Below, piece after piece: positions 1-10,096 of a stretch of 64,000 bases of DNA (positions are counted from its first letter, which is position 1; the number at the start of each line of letters is the position of its first letter). Location: assembly GCF_014529535.1 (NCBI RefSeq), contig NW_023503501.1:7198150-7262149 (forward strand), in the 5' to 3' direction. The stretch is from Bradysia coprophila (taxonomy: Eukaryota > Arthropoda > Insecta > Diptera > Sciaridae). The position numbers were made by a program, and so were the translations under genes. A model generated the notes under the pieces. That model ran no database searches. It saw nothing but the letters and a program-made list of their open reading frames with translations, and was not told where the DNA came from.

Positions 1-830
1 AGCAGAGTTCCAGCGCATGAGGCAATGAGGTTGTTGTGCTCAAAGCTATTCGATTTTCGAGTAATTCGAAATAATAATGGGCGGAAAGATCCAGATTATG
101 TTGTGGATGTCCTGCCTAAGCATTTTTTTCTACGAGTGTGTGTAACGTTAGGCATTTGCACTTAAATTGTTCAGGTAAGTGACCGAAGTAAGGTCCGACA
201 TAGGAGGTAAGGGTGCTTTTCTTATGTGTTCGTTGAGGAAATAGTGGTAAATGAGAATAGGGAGGTCATTCTTACGATGTTTCTTCTGCTAAGTGAACGG
301 GAATAATTAGAGTTTTTGGCATTAGTCTGAAACTGTTTTTCGATTAGCTAGTGGAACCCCAGTGCTTCTTGATTTTTTCATTTATTTATAAGAGGTCAAA
401 AGTCTTGGTACCTTAACCGAATGCTCAGTCACTGCACTAAGGAACCCAGACTTACAAAGACAATGCGATTAAATTCAACTATTAAAGAGGTTTTACACAA
501 ATTAGGATGAGTGAAACTGATAAAGACGAACCAGTAAACTGAAATCTCGGTAACTGGTACTTTCTCTCCAGTTTGATATCCAATTTGTAAGCTCCTGACG
601 AATGTATAGAGATTGTTGTACAATATGGTCCAACACGGTCACACTTCAAAATCTAGAATCTTTAATAAGAACGAGGCGTGTAAACATCTTCGCGTCTCGT
701 TATCTCGTCTTAAAGAAAAGTCGCAAAGTTTTTTTTATTTTGTTTTGCTAGGCTTGAACGCCAGCAAAGGTCTTTGTATTATGCCAGGAGAATTATGATT
801 CACACAATGCAGAGAACATTAACTATTTCC
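1..830. other. Region downstream of Fip1, no gene seen
   Basis: I see no conserved protein, RNA gene or clear repeat here. The right end is presumably the 3' UTR and polyadenylation region of the Fip1 gene, which is transcribed leftwards. Confidence 0.5.
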
Positions 831-2400
831 TTAATCACTGTCCCGATCGTCCTTTTCTTTATCTTTTTTGTGTGTCTTTTTCTTGTCGCGACTCTTACGA
901 TCTTTGTCACGACTTCTAGACTTTCGGCGGCGGTCCCGACTGCGAGATCTATCCCTCGTTTCTCTGGAATCTCGTGTATCTCTTGCATCACGTCTTGTAC
1001 TCCGTTCGCGGTAACGATCCCGATCACGCGTTCCCCTTTCACTTTCCTGAAACAAGTCCCATGCCAGTCTGTTAAACAATCACATTTCAATTGAAGAAAT
1101 TTACCTCAGATTTTCCTCGGTCACGGTCTCTTTCCCTATCTCTGTCACCACGACGATCACGATCCCTGTCTCGATCTCTGTCTCTGTCGTTGCCGTGCGA
1201 TGGCGGCATGACCTGACCTTGTGATGCCATCATATGATGTGGTGGAACCATTTGGCCTGGACCACTCATCGGTGGTCGCATCATTCCGACATTCATCCCT
1301 GGCGGCGGAACAACCATATGACCTGGCGTTAATTCCTTTATGCCACTAGGAACCCAACCAGGCTCTTGCTGATTCCATTGCTGCTCTTGCGTGGGTTCAT
1401 ATCCATAATTGTAGTTGTCTGCTTCGAAAAAGGGTTCGTTCATTGGAAAACCTGGAGGTGGCATGCCCTGCACTCGACTGTATTCACGGCGTTCGGCTGT
1501 CATAACTTGAATGACATTCTCCTTCGCTGGAATGATACTCTTGTTAACGTCATTATGACCATCACGTCGACTAGACAAACCGTTACTTCCGATCACATCA
1601 ATGTGTCCTGTCGCTTTGCGGAACGGAGGCGGACCACCAGATCGTCGCATAAAACCACCTTGACCAAATCCCCCGCCTTCATTCGAGCCCGAGACTGTGC
1701 GATTCGAACCTGAATTTGAGTTGTTCAGATTGGCCGACAAACTTTGCAGACCAACGCCGCTTTCATTCAAACGCATCTGCTTTTGTCGTTCGCAGTAGGC
1801 TCTCCACGTATCTTCATTAAATCCATAATTGAAATAGTCAGTTATGTCGGCACCAGGTTTTCGCCACGGCTTTTCTTCGAGCGAATCAATGCTAAATTCA
1901 TGCGCCTGTACACCCGCAATTGTACCAACCGATTCGAACTCGTCAATGCTAAATTTTCCCGGAGCTTGTTTCTGTTTATCTGCCGGTGCTGTGGAGCCCG
2001 GTGCGAGTGCACCACTTCTTTGTTTTATACTATAACTTGGACCGGACTTAATATCTCCAATCACAACGTTGATGTCATCGTCACTGTCATCCGAATCTTC
2101 CCCATTTTCGTTGTTCTCCTCTTTGAATATGGAACCGTCTTCTTGTTCTTCCATTTCATCGGCAGCATTCGATGCTTCCTAAAAACAAAACCACGGAAAC
2201 AATCAGTATGCAAAATGAAATTCTCCGGCGGATATTCATGAACTCACCGCATTTTCAGGCTCCTCAGCCAACTCAGGCTTTTCATCTTCATCGACCGCAT
2301 CGTCATTTTGTACTGCTAATGCATCCTTACTGTCCTGCTCTTCGGGTGGCTCTGGATTAGATCCATAGAGCCATGATTCTTCGTTCGGATCGTCAGCCAT
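831..2400 (-). CDS. Fip1: Fip1, pre-mRNA 3'-end processing factor
   Basis: Three coding exons: 2400-2248, 2178-1105 and 1046-831 (GT-AG introns), together 480 aa. Seen: an acidic N-terminus starting MADDPNEESWLYG, an acidic Asp/Ser stretch around residues 75-90, the diagnostic Fip1 motif at about residues 154-185 (PWRKPGADITDYFNYGF followed by DTWRAYCERQ), a Pro/Met/Gly-rich linker, and a C-terminal Arg-Asp/Arg-Glu repeat region ending in basic RS/RD/KK runs. Known for the family: Fip1 is a subunit of the cleavage and polyadenylation specificity factor. It binds poly(A) polymerase and U-rich RNA in the nucleus. The start is the first Met; the domain order matches long metazoan Fip1 proteins. 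The third exon joins in frame after a GAG/GTAAAT donor. Identification is firm; splice sites are inferred. Confidence 0.93.
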
Positions 2401-2696
2401 TTATTGAATTTGTTGTCCAGTTGTTTGACACCAAAGGGACCCAAAGGAACCAAAGAAAACAACAGCAAGCCCGCAACACTTTGACAAAAAAAAAATATTT
2501 ATAAAATTGATGAATGCATTTCATACCCTCTCTTCGTTCAATTAATTTCTGAGGCCATCTACATGTGAAAACGTCGATTAAAACCTAAAAATTCGCTGTA
2601 ATCGTTGAAATTTTGCTGCCACCCGACGTCCTATATTCTCTATCAATAAGTGACATAGATCATCTTCAAGGCCGTTTAAAATTACATCCACGTTAA

Positions 2697-2832
2697 TGCT
2701 TAGTTTCCTCTTACCAAAAAAGTAATCCATGTGAGAGACAAAATTGAATTTTTTCAATTTTTCTTTGTTTATTTGACAGATTGCTCTCTCACGGCTCTCT
2801 CACGGAGTACTTTTTTTGAGTGGAATGGGCAC
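2697..2832. repeat. MITE of the GTACTCCGTG family, copy 1
   Basis: Subterminal inverted repeats: AAAAAAGTAATCCATGTGAG on the left and CTCTCACGGAGTACTTTTTT on the right. A conserved interior reads TTTGTTTATTTGACAG. The same arrangement recurs at about 4751-4890, 19097-19221 (opposite orientation) and 19279-19405. Boundaries are approximate. There is no coding capacity. Confidence 0.75.
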
Positions 2833-3051
2833 TTAAAGTATAGTTTCCACTTAAAAAGAGCACTCCGTTTAGCCTCCGTCTACATGACAGTTGTAAAATG
2901 GAACAAAGGAACTGTCACGTAAACGGAGTAAAAAATTGAAATAAATTCAGTTTCCACTACGTTTGCGTGACAGTTCTTTTGTTCTATTTTACAACTGTCA
3001 TGTAGACGGAGGCTAAACGAAGTGCTCTTTTTAAGTGGAAACTATACTTAA
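2832..3051. repeat. Foldback element, about 220 bp
   Basis: Nearly the whole element is a palindrome. The left arm from AGTATAGTTTCCACTTAAAA through GACAGTTGTAAAATGGAACA is repeated as its reverse complement, ending in GTGGAAACTATACTTAAG. It abuts a copy of the GTACTCCGTG family. No clear target duplication was found. Confidence 0.8.
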
Positions 3052-3678
3052 GAACTGCCAACCACGTTAAAAATAATGTCATTTGAACGAGAGACTTGGA
3101 ACCGCCTATTATTCGTTCTCGTTTTTACACAAAATTTCAAACTCAATATTCGAATGGCAGCTCATTTTTGACATAAAAGTTTGTGTTAAACAAAACACAA
3201 CGAAACTAATCTGAGGTTACGTTTGGTTTGAAAGTACCGTGATTTGAAGAAGCCACAGAAATCGCTAGCAGCGTCAGATCTTTGGAATGGAGAAAAGGAC
3301 ATTAATTTTAAATCAGTTGTTCTTCCTTTCCTGCACAATTCTCCTTCCCCTTTTGTATATCCCTCTCATTCTATGTAAAAAATTACGAAACGAAAATTTG
3401 TTTTTTTTTTCAATGTTTTTCGGCGACATAGATTAGATCATATTCAAGGCCGTTTGAACTGAAATGCCATCCACGTTAAAAAAAATCTCATACAAATGAA
3501 TGAATGAACGAAACATTTAACGAAACTTAAGTGAGGTTACGTCTGAAAGTACCATATCTTGAAGATGATTTATTGCATAAATCGTTGTCAACACAGTGTG
3601 CCTCGTGCGACAAAAACTACCGCTTTGTTCTGTTCGTTTTACACATCGTTTTCTATGCATACAGCAAGGGAACTCACT

Positions 3679-3730
3679 CAGAGAGATGTTAATATGACGG
3701 CTGGGACGCCGTTATCTTAGCATCTCTCTG
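3679..3730. mobile_element. 52-bp hAT-like foldback mini-element with 8-bp target duplication
   Basis: The element begins CAGAGAGATG and ends CATCTCTCTG. The arms pair over nearly their full length around a 6-nt loop (TGGGAC). It is flanked on both sides by AACTCACT (3671-3678 and 3731-3738), an exact 8-bp direct repeat of the size made by hAT transposases. A related element lies at 13981-14033. Confidence 0.8.
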
Positions 3731-3932
3731 AACTCACTGCACTTACTGGTACGCATGAAACAAATAACTCCTCAAAAAAATTAGAAACATATGTTGCCTG
3801 GGTCACTTTTTTCAATAATGGATGAATCTCCCTGGAAAATGACGTAATTTTTCGTAAATTTTCAATTATAGAGAGCCTGCTCTCCCCATCAAAAAAAAAT
3901 AGTCGCATCACTTCAGTATTCTTTTCACTTTA

Positions 3933-4209
3933 AAACTGTAAACTTTGGGGAGGTAGGTCACGCAGATCGCAATTTTACTAGATATGCAGTAACACGAGTA
4001 TGTAACAAACCTTTTTCCATAAGATAAATGATAAAGTGGTACGCCTGTGCCGAGATAGAAGAGGAACATGTGAATCAAAGTTGGCTTCTATCTCGCCACA
4101 GGCTTACCAACTTATCATTTCTCTGTTTCCACATAACACGAATTAATTCACCAAAATCGAATTTCTATGACGTGGTGTATCTGCGTGACCTCCCTAAATT
4201 TTACAGCCA
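3933..4209. repeat. MITE with GAGGTCACGCAGAT ends, copy 1
   Basis: Terminal inverted repeats: CTGTAAACTTTGGGGAGG with CACGCAGAT on the left, and ATCTGCGTGACCTCCC then TTTTACAGCC on the right. A second internal inverted repeat (GCCTGTGCCGAGATAGAAG against CTTCTATCTCGCCACAGGC) lies at about 4044-4111. The same termini occur at 32268-32494. No target duplication is preserved here. Confidence 0.75.
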
Positions 4210-4452
4210 AATTAACGCAAATGCAGTCTGATAGAACGTTAGTGGAAGAATTATAGAATCAACATTTATACATCCATAATTTACCAAATTTATCATGCAA
4301 ACGTCTATCATTCTTAAATATGACCCAACTGAGCTAATAAACAGTTTCGCTTATCAGATGGTTTAAGGTGTTGAGTGTTGACTTCATTTCATGTATTCAC
4401 GTACATGTTTGTATTTGTTCTAAATTCGCAATTCGAAATGTTGACATCAATT

Positions 4453-4640
4453 CAGGGCCTATTTTTGGGAAATTGATTTCCTTTTGCTAAAATTTTTCGA
4501 AATTTGCCCAAATTTTCCAATGTTTGCTAAAATTTGCTAGAATTTGCCATTAGCAAATTTGGAAAATTTCGGAAAATTTTGGAAAATCTTAGCAAATGTT
4601 GGCAAATTGTGGCATATCGATTTCCCAAAAATAGGCCCTG
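4453..4640. mobile_element. 188-bp hAT MITE with 8-bp target duplication
   Basis: Terminal inverted repeats read CAGGGCCTATTTTTGGGAAA on the left and TTTCCCAAAAATAGGCCCTG on the right. The interior is an imperfect palindrome of AAATTTGCTAA-like words. It is flanked by CATCAATT at 4445-4452 and again at 4641-4648. The CAGGG terminus plus an 8-bp duplication are hAT hallmarks. Non-autonomous, no ORF. Confidence 0.9.
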
Positions 4641-4750
4641 CATCAATTAGTAAGGTTCATCTTTTCAGCAAGTTTATAATACTTTAATGGGGTACACGTT
4701 TCAAATGACTCCTTCAATTCTTGCATTACATCTCGAATGCAGTTTAAACT

Positions 4751-4890
4751 TATCCTTAGTTTCCTCTTACCAAAAAAGTACTCCGTGTGAGAGACAAAAT
4801 TGAATATTTTCAATTTTTGCTTTGTTTATTTGACAGCTCGCTCTCTTCCGGGTCTCTCACGGAGTACTTTTTGTTGAGTGGAATGGACAC
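4751..4890. repeat. MITE of the GTACTCCGTG family, copy 2
   Basis: Same termini and interior as copy 1: TTAGTTTCCTCTTACC, then AAAAAGTACTCCGTGTGAGA, and on the right CTCACGGAGTACTTTTTGTT followed by GAGTGGAATGG. Confidence 0.75.
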
Positions 4891-5289
4891 TTTACTATCT
4901 ATTTCTTATCAAATCAGCGCTTACAAGTCAAATGGATGAAACTAGTGTGATTGTCCATCTACCACTATAATCGTCCGTTCAAGATGTATGCATTTCAAAC
5001 TTGTTACAGATGTGGGAGAAAGTACGTCACTGAGACAGTGTCTAAGGGTGTCGTTTTTTTTACAAAAATTAAAAATTAGCAACTGTTGACTCGTTCTGAA
5101 TTTTGTTTTGCACACGACACAAATCTGATGTAATATTGACTCAGCCAACAGAGCTCAGACTCCAATTGAAATTTAATGTTAGTACGTACGCGACAACCAA
5201 GTCGTTCATTTTATTAATTAATTTTCAAAATTACGATTTTAAAAAGTGGTTAAATCATAAGCCAGCCCAAAAATACTTTCAGTTGAAAT

Positions 5290-6731
5290 ATGCAGTCATT
5301 TCGTCATTTTTTGCTTCGTATTGTTGTTCTCAGTGCTGCATACAATATTAATGTTGGTAGGTCTATGTTTGCTCAGCAAAATATTTTTCTGCATACGTGA
5401 GAGTGTATTGGTGAGCTATGATATGAATCGGTCGGTAGGGAAAGTAAACGGTCGAGAAGGAAAGTAACGGTTGGGAAGGAATGCACCAACACACTCTCAC
5501 TATTACAGAAAAATATCTTTCAAAATACCCCAATACACACTCGATGTGTGTTTTCGCTTGGGCTTCGCCCGCGCGTGCACACACATCTTGTGTGTATTGG
5601 GGTATGTTGAAATATACTATTTATCTCCTGTAATGTCATAATATTCACAATTTGAGTGTCACGTTTAGAATCAAAATGGGCTAGATTTAAACACGTCATT
5701 CACAGAACGTACGTTTATTAACTGAAAATTTCGATAAATGGTCATTTGCGCACGGCTAACTTCGATAATTTCACATTTATTCACGGAAAACTTCGATAAT
5801 TTCTCATTTATTCACTGAAAATTGACAAATTCTTGACAGTATACTAGATGTGTGTTTTATTTGTGGGGAATATGAATGAGTGACGGTGTCATGGCGTGTT
5901 TATGTTTCAGTTTGCTTTTTTAAATTTGTTTTTTATGGTGATTATGACATTACAGGAGATAAAACCTTGTTCATAACACGGTAGTAAATGGGGGTTTTGC
6001 GCACACGATGTGTTGCCAAACTCGCTTCGCTCGTATCGGCAATCTCACATCTAGTGCGCAAAACAATCCCATTTACTACCTTATTATGAAAATAGCTATA
6101 GTTTCTTTGAAGATATTCTCGACAAATAGATTTGAATAAAATAAATTTAACTTTGATTTGAATAGGAGGTGATTCTGTAGATTGTTTGCTAGTAAGTGGT
6201 CTCAACATCATTCGTTGTGTAACTCCGACGGACAACGCAGATGCTTCTGCAGTTAGTTGCCTCACCGACTGTGTCTGTATTCATGGCTTATCGGGTGCTA
6301 CTTGTGATAGCGGAAAATGTCACTGTAACAACGACGCAAAGCTCAATGGTAAGCGATTAACTACTTGTTCAGGTTGAGGAGCTTAAAGAGTATGCTGATT
6401 GCTGATAAGTTTCTGTACTTTGTATACGATCCCACATAAGCATAATAGATAATAGATTCTGTTTATCCATCACAAAGTATACCCGATATTACTTATAGAA
6501 ACTGCTATGGCTCAACTACGTCAAACGCAATGTACATCTGCAATTCAAGAAGTTTTACAGACGTCATTCATGACAGTACTCTGTCCTGACGGTGGAATTA
6601 CTGGCACGTCTGGAACGTGCAATAATGACTGTAAATGTGGCCATGATGCAAATAGTGGTGTTTGTATCAATGAAGGGTATACGTTAGGTGATAAAAAATA
6701 TAAATTGTGTTCATGTGATTACAATAATTAA
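5290..6731 (+). CDS. Small secreted cysteine-rich protein, family not recognised
   Basis: Model of three exons: 5290-5356, 6166-6372 and 6499-6731, giving 168 aa. Exon 1 encodes a signal peptide (MQSFRHFLLRIVVLSAA) and ends in G before GTAGGT. Exon 2 follows AATAG; exon 3 follows CTTATAG. Phases agree and the total length is a multiple of three. The mature part has two similar cysteine modules: CLTDCVCIHGLSGATC with KCHC near residues 52-75, and CNNDCKCGHDANSGVC with KLCSC at the C-terminus. This suggests internal duplication of a disulfide-rich unit with EGF-like spacing. No membrane segment follows the signal, so it is probably secreted. Function is unknown. The intron between signal and body is filled by four foldback elements. 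The 5' exon is inferred only from signal peptide, splice site and phase. Confidence 0.6.
5379..5518. repeat. Foldback element inside an intron
   Basis: Inverted arms: ATATTTTTCTG plus GTGAGAGTGT on the left, ACACTCTCAC plus CAGAAAAATAT on the right. The loop contains short degenerate tandem words of GGTNGNGAAGGAAAGTAA type. It lies in intron 1 of the cysteine-rich gene. Confidence 0.65.
5525..5605. repeat. Short foldback element inside an intron
   Basis: ATACCCCAATACACAC on the left pairs with GTGTGTATTGGGGTAT on the right. An inner arm reads GATGTGTG against CACACATC. Confidence 0.65.
5620..5963. mobile_element. 344-bp MITE with 23-bp perfect terminal inverted repeats
   Basis: The left terminus TTTATCTCCTGTAATGTCAT is exactly repeated in reverse complement at 5941-5963. 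The interior holds about three diverged copies of a roughly 35-bp unit with the core CTTCGATAATTTC and CATTTATTCAC. No ORF. Confidence 0.8.
5970..6090. repeat. Foldback element inside an intron
   Basis: TTCATAACACGGTAGTAAAT on the left pairs with ATTTACTACCTTATTATGAA on the right. An inner arm TTGCGCAC pairs with GTGCGCAA. Confidence 0.7.
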
Positions 6732-8332
6732 AAAAATTAAAATCTGCTGAAACAACTAAATCTACTAGTAGCAACGTAGGCGTGGGATAATTTGGCACAC
6801 GGTACTAAAAGAACGCATTTTTCAACTACGTAAAAGGTGAACTCGCACACGATTTTTCGATAACAAAATTTTGTAAAAGGAGTCATTAAGTCGATGGCAT
6901 GGCTAAAAAGCATTTGCAGCAATAAACTTGCGTGTGCGAGTTCACCTTTTACGTAGTTTAAAAGTTCGTTCTTTTGGCACCTTTTAAGGCGTCCACTATT
7001 TTGAACGAGCACTCGTGTGCCTTTAGCCAGCCCACATGGATTTGGCTATTATTATCACAAACGAAACCCAAGATAATAAGCTGTTCATTGCTACCGCCAA
7101 AAGCACACGTTTTCGCAGCCATCGTCGAAGTATGAAAATACGAAAAAAGAAAACTGCAACGTATGAATTGGGTAAAATGTTGTCTCTACCACCTGTTACA
7201 CCTGCTATTAATGTTTTGTGATACATTTGAAGTGTAATCCTTACTAATTCAACCAAACAGTCTCACACCAACATAATACAATTATGAATCCATGAATTAC
7301 TCCACGAATCGATAAATAAACTGTATCTGTGCCTGTACTTATAACACGGCAATTAGCGGCTATATTCGGGGGTTCTTCAAGCATAAAATAGTGATTTCAC
7401 ATTAAATAAATTTGATTGAATGTGATAAAAGTGGATGGATTGAAAACGTAGAAAAAACAAAAGGGAATAACTCTATTTAAAGGAGGCCTTGTAACAATGT
7501 ATACGTAATTACCGTTTGTATACACTGTCGATTGGGCTTTAGATATTTCGGGATGTAAGGCATGCAGTCCAGAAGGGCCTTATTGACCTGTTTCTGTCTC
7601 ACTGAAATATTCAGTTGTTTTCGGCTGTCTTTACAGTTCATTGGAACGTTACCTGAACCTACGATTTCATGAACTGACATTTGACCCATTTGACCGTTTG
7701 CAGTAAAAAAAACCTAGAAGAGGCAAGAGACATTGATAAAGAGAAAGACAGAATTATTAAAATCACCTGCGTTTTACTGGTTTTACTCAAGTAATATCCC
7801 TAGGCAACTTCTAAAGATTTCCCCTTACTCATGGATTCCAAGCAAATTTTGTAGTGTAAACGTATTAGATCCCCTGTAATTCGTGCGGCTCTCAAGCACT
7901 CGTGAACTTAGCAAAAAGTCACGATTCGGCACATTCCAAGTTAATACGCGCATTGATCATAAACCCCAAAAACCCTCAATTTTACACCGAATAACGTTAA
8001 CTGCTCTGTTGGGGTTTTAATTATTCATCGATCTACATATAACCGGACAATTTGTATATCAGTCATGTTCATAAAAGTCGTCGGACTTTATTTAGAGTTC
8101 CTCATTTCCGTGCTTTTGCCTTCTTGTTATTGTCGTTAGCTCGTTAGTCATGAAACACGTTCGTTTTATAAAAAGGAAGGGGGTTCCTGTAAACCAAACG
8201 TGTTTCATGAATGACCCCTGAATACAAATCAATGTTTACGTGGCTTGGTTTATGCGTTCGATATGGAACGGTATTCGCTCAGCGCATTTCTTTTGATAGT
8301 CTGATATTGTATTCGAGAGTCCTACCAGGAAA
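6732..8332. other. Intergenic region, one MITE, no supported gene
   Basis: Contains the inverted-repeat element at 6801-6981. Short ORFs of 61-77 codons occur on both strands near 7023-7256 and 7477-7689, without recognisable domains or a convincing exon model. Confidence 0.45.
6801..6981. repeat. MITE with about 50-bp inverted repeats
   Basis: The left arm carries AAAAGAACG and CAACTACGTAAAAGGTGAAC, then TCGCACACG. The right arm is CGTGTGCGA, GTTCACCTTTTACGTAGTT and CGTTCTTTT. The interior has no ORF. Confidence 0.8.
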
Positions 8333-10096
8333 ATGAATTACATCTGCGTGGCAACGATCCTTTTGTCAGTGGTGTTTTTGTGTGCTTCGTATCGTGATGG
8401 TGTTCGTCTAATCAATGGACTTGATGCGTTTTTTCGCTTCGATCATCACATTTTCTTTGTGGACTCTGCAACCGATCTCAGTAGTTGGTTCCCATCGGGT
8501 CGCAACACCACATTAGTGAACTTTACACCGCAGACAATTTACACTTTTGACGACCGCGCTGATAGTGACGTTCCAATAGAGATAACCAGCAAGAACACAT
8601 TTCTGGTTGTTGTTGCCGACCGTATAAAAATCAGAAATGACTCGCGATTGTTGGCTCAAATTGAAGTCATTCGACAATTGGAAATGAATGTGAAAATCGG
8701 TGTGTTTTTCGCACTCAACATTACATCTTTGAACATCGTAGAGCAATGGTTCCGTTGGAGTTGGACGGCTGGCATCGTGAAAATTTTCTGCGCATTTCAT
8801 TTGTATGCTCACAATAATGGGGAGCCTTCGTTCAACGTTTTCAAATACAACCCATTTGGAACATTCGAGTTGATTAATGTGACAAACATATCACTGCAAC
8901 AATATTTCCCCAACAAAATCCCCAACTATTGCAAGCATCCTCTTCGATTTCAAAGGCTTCGCGAATTTGACGTGGGTATTGTGGATATCGAATCACACAA
9001 TACTTTTGTTCAAGTCTTTAATGCGTCGATGTCGATTTTATATGTCAATAGTCAAAGCGAAGATCGGGGAGTCGACAGCGTGAACCAAGATCTTTCTTTT
9101 AATGAGGTGGTTGTGCAACACAGCCTAACTACACTGTATCCACATCGACAGTCACCGATTGCATTGGTATTTCCCCATTCCCAGCCTTATTCCGATTTTG
9201 TGGCATATTTACAAAATGGAACGTGGTCACTACTCCTATTCTGCGCTTCTATTGTGGTTGTCGCGTCATCGCTTTTACTGATCGTCTCGCGCTACTTGCA
9301 GCAAAAAAATGTTTTGCTCTTTCAATGCGTTGTCGACGTTATAAACCTGTTGATGAACGATAACGCCACCATCAGATACCAAAATTTGCATCGTTCAGAG
9401 ATCTTTGTAGTTGTGCCATTGACCTTCACAGGTCTGATTGTGATGAACGGCATTGTGGCTGTCTTTAAAAGTTTTCTTACTTCGCCAATTTATCATCCAC
9501 AAATCGACACACTAAAAGATCTGTACGCGTCCACCACTCCAATATTGGCTAGACAATTCTTTTGGAAAGATGAACTCATTCGCACATTTGAAAATATTAC
9601 AAAGTATGGCGGATGGAGCGATAAAGTTCACGGCATTGGTGTGCAACGACTTGCAAATGAAATGGCAACATTCAACAATTCCATTGCTTTTATCGTGTAC
9701 GACCATGAGGCACAAGTATATTTAGAGTCGCAAAAGCGATTGGCATTGGAAGCGTACCATGTCTCGAGCGAACGACCTCTAGCTGGACAGCTGATATCAT
9801 ACGAAATCAATTCGAAATTTCCGTTCACTGAACATATTAACGATATAGTCCATCGGTTAAACGGTGCCGGATTGGTCGACAAGTGGAGCAGAGACCACGA
9901 TAAAACCTTAATGAGCTATATCTTGGAAATGAATCTCAATCTAACAAGGAACAACAGCAACAATCAGTCGGACGATAGTAATTTTTCTGTTCCGGCTGTT
10001 GTTTGGTGCGCCTGGATTGTAAGCTTCATGGTTTTCATTTGCGAAATAATTTGGGACAAGGTCAGGACTGTGAAACCGCTCATGCCACCATACTGA
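8333..10096 (+). CDS. Divergent ionotropic receptor (IR) channel subunit
   Basis: Intronless 587-aa ORF. Residues 1-19 are a signal peptide (MNYICVATILLSVVFLCAS). An extracellular N-terminal region with several N-X-S/T sites follows. A first membrane segment lies at about 298-322 (LLLFCASIVVVASSLLLIVS), then a pore-loop region, and a second at about 359-381 (PLTFTGLIVMNGIVAVF). This is immediately followed by SFLTSPIYHPQIDTLKDL, the arrangement after the third membrane segment of glutamate-receptor-like channels (LTS, P, IDT-DL). A last segment sits at about 552-574. This topology matches arthropod ionotropic receptors, which form cation channels in chemosensory and other neurons. The very divergent N-terminal half and the lack of introns fit the variable, mostly gustatory 'divergent IR' class. 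The exact orthologue is not recognisable. An AATAAA lies at 10177-10182. Confidence 0.85.
   Translation: MNYICVATILLSVVFLCASYRDGVRLINGLDAFFRFDHHIFFVDSATDLSSWFPSGRNTTLVNFTPQTIYTFDDRADSDVPIEITSKNTFLVVVADRIKIRNDSRLLAQIEVIRQLEMNVKIGVFFALNITSLNIVEQWFRWSWTAGIVKIFCAFHLYAHNNGEPSFNVFKYNPFGTFELINVTNISLQQYFPNKIPNYCKHPLRFQRLREFDVGIVDIESHNTFVQVFNASMSILYVNSQSEDRGVDSVNQDLSFNEVVVQHSLTTLYPHRQSPIALVFPHSQPYSDFVAYLQNGTWSLLLFCASIVVVASSLLLIVSRYLQQKNVLLFQCVVDVINLLMNDNATIRYQNLHRSEIFVVVPLTFTGLIVMNGIVAVFKSFLTSPIYHPQIDTLKDLYASTTPILARQFFWKDELIRTFENITKYGGWSDKVHGIGVQRLANEMATFNNSIAFIVYDHEAQVYLESQKRLALEAYHVSSERPLAGQLISYEINSKFPFTEHINDIVHRLNGAGLVDKWSRDHDKTLMSYILEMNLNLTRNNSNNQSDDSNFSVPAVVWCAWIVSFMVFICEIIWDKVRTVKPLMPPY

Larger units (their letters stand above)
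2401..5289. other. Intergenic region dominated by small inverted-repeat elements
   Basis: No protein-coding gene is supported between Fip1 and the cysteine-rich secreted gene. The interval holds at least six foldback or terminal-inverted-repeat elements, annotated separately, within ordinary AT-rich sequence. The upstream region of Fip1 lies at its left end. Confidence 0.6.

Noticed and set aside
3678-3731. MicroRNA precursor interpretation of the hairpin
   Set aside because: The exact 8-bp direct repeats outside the stem and a related element at 13981 fit transposition better. Small-RNA data would be needed to revive the idea.
7036-7221. 61-codon ORF on the plus strand starting at an ATG, basic product
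   Set aside because: Short, no domain, no signal peptide and no supporting context.
7477-7716. Possible exon on the minus strand (about 70-77 codons, following CTCTTCTAG)
   Set aside because: Codon pattern and acceptor look acceptable, but no upstream exon with matching phase, no domain and no downstream continuation were found.
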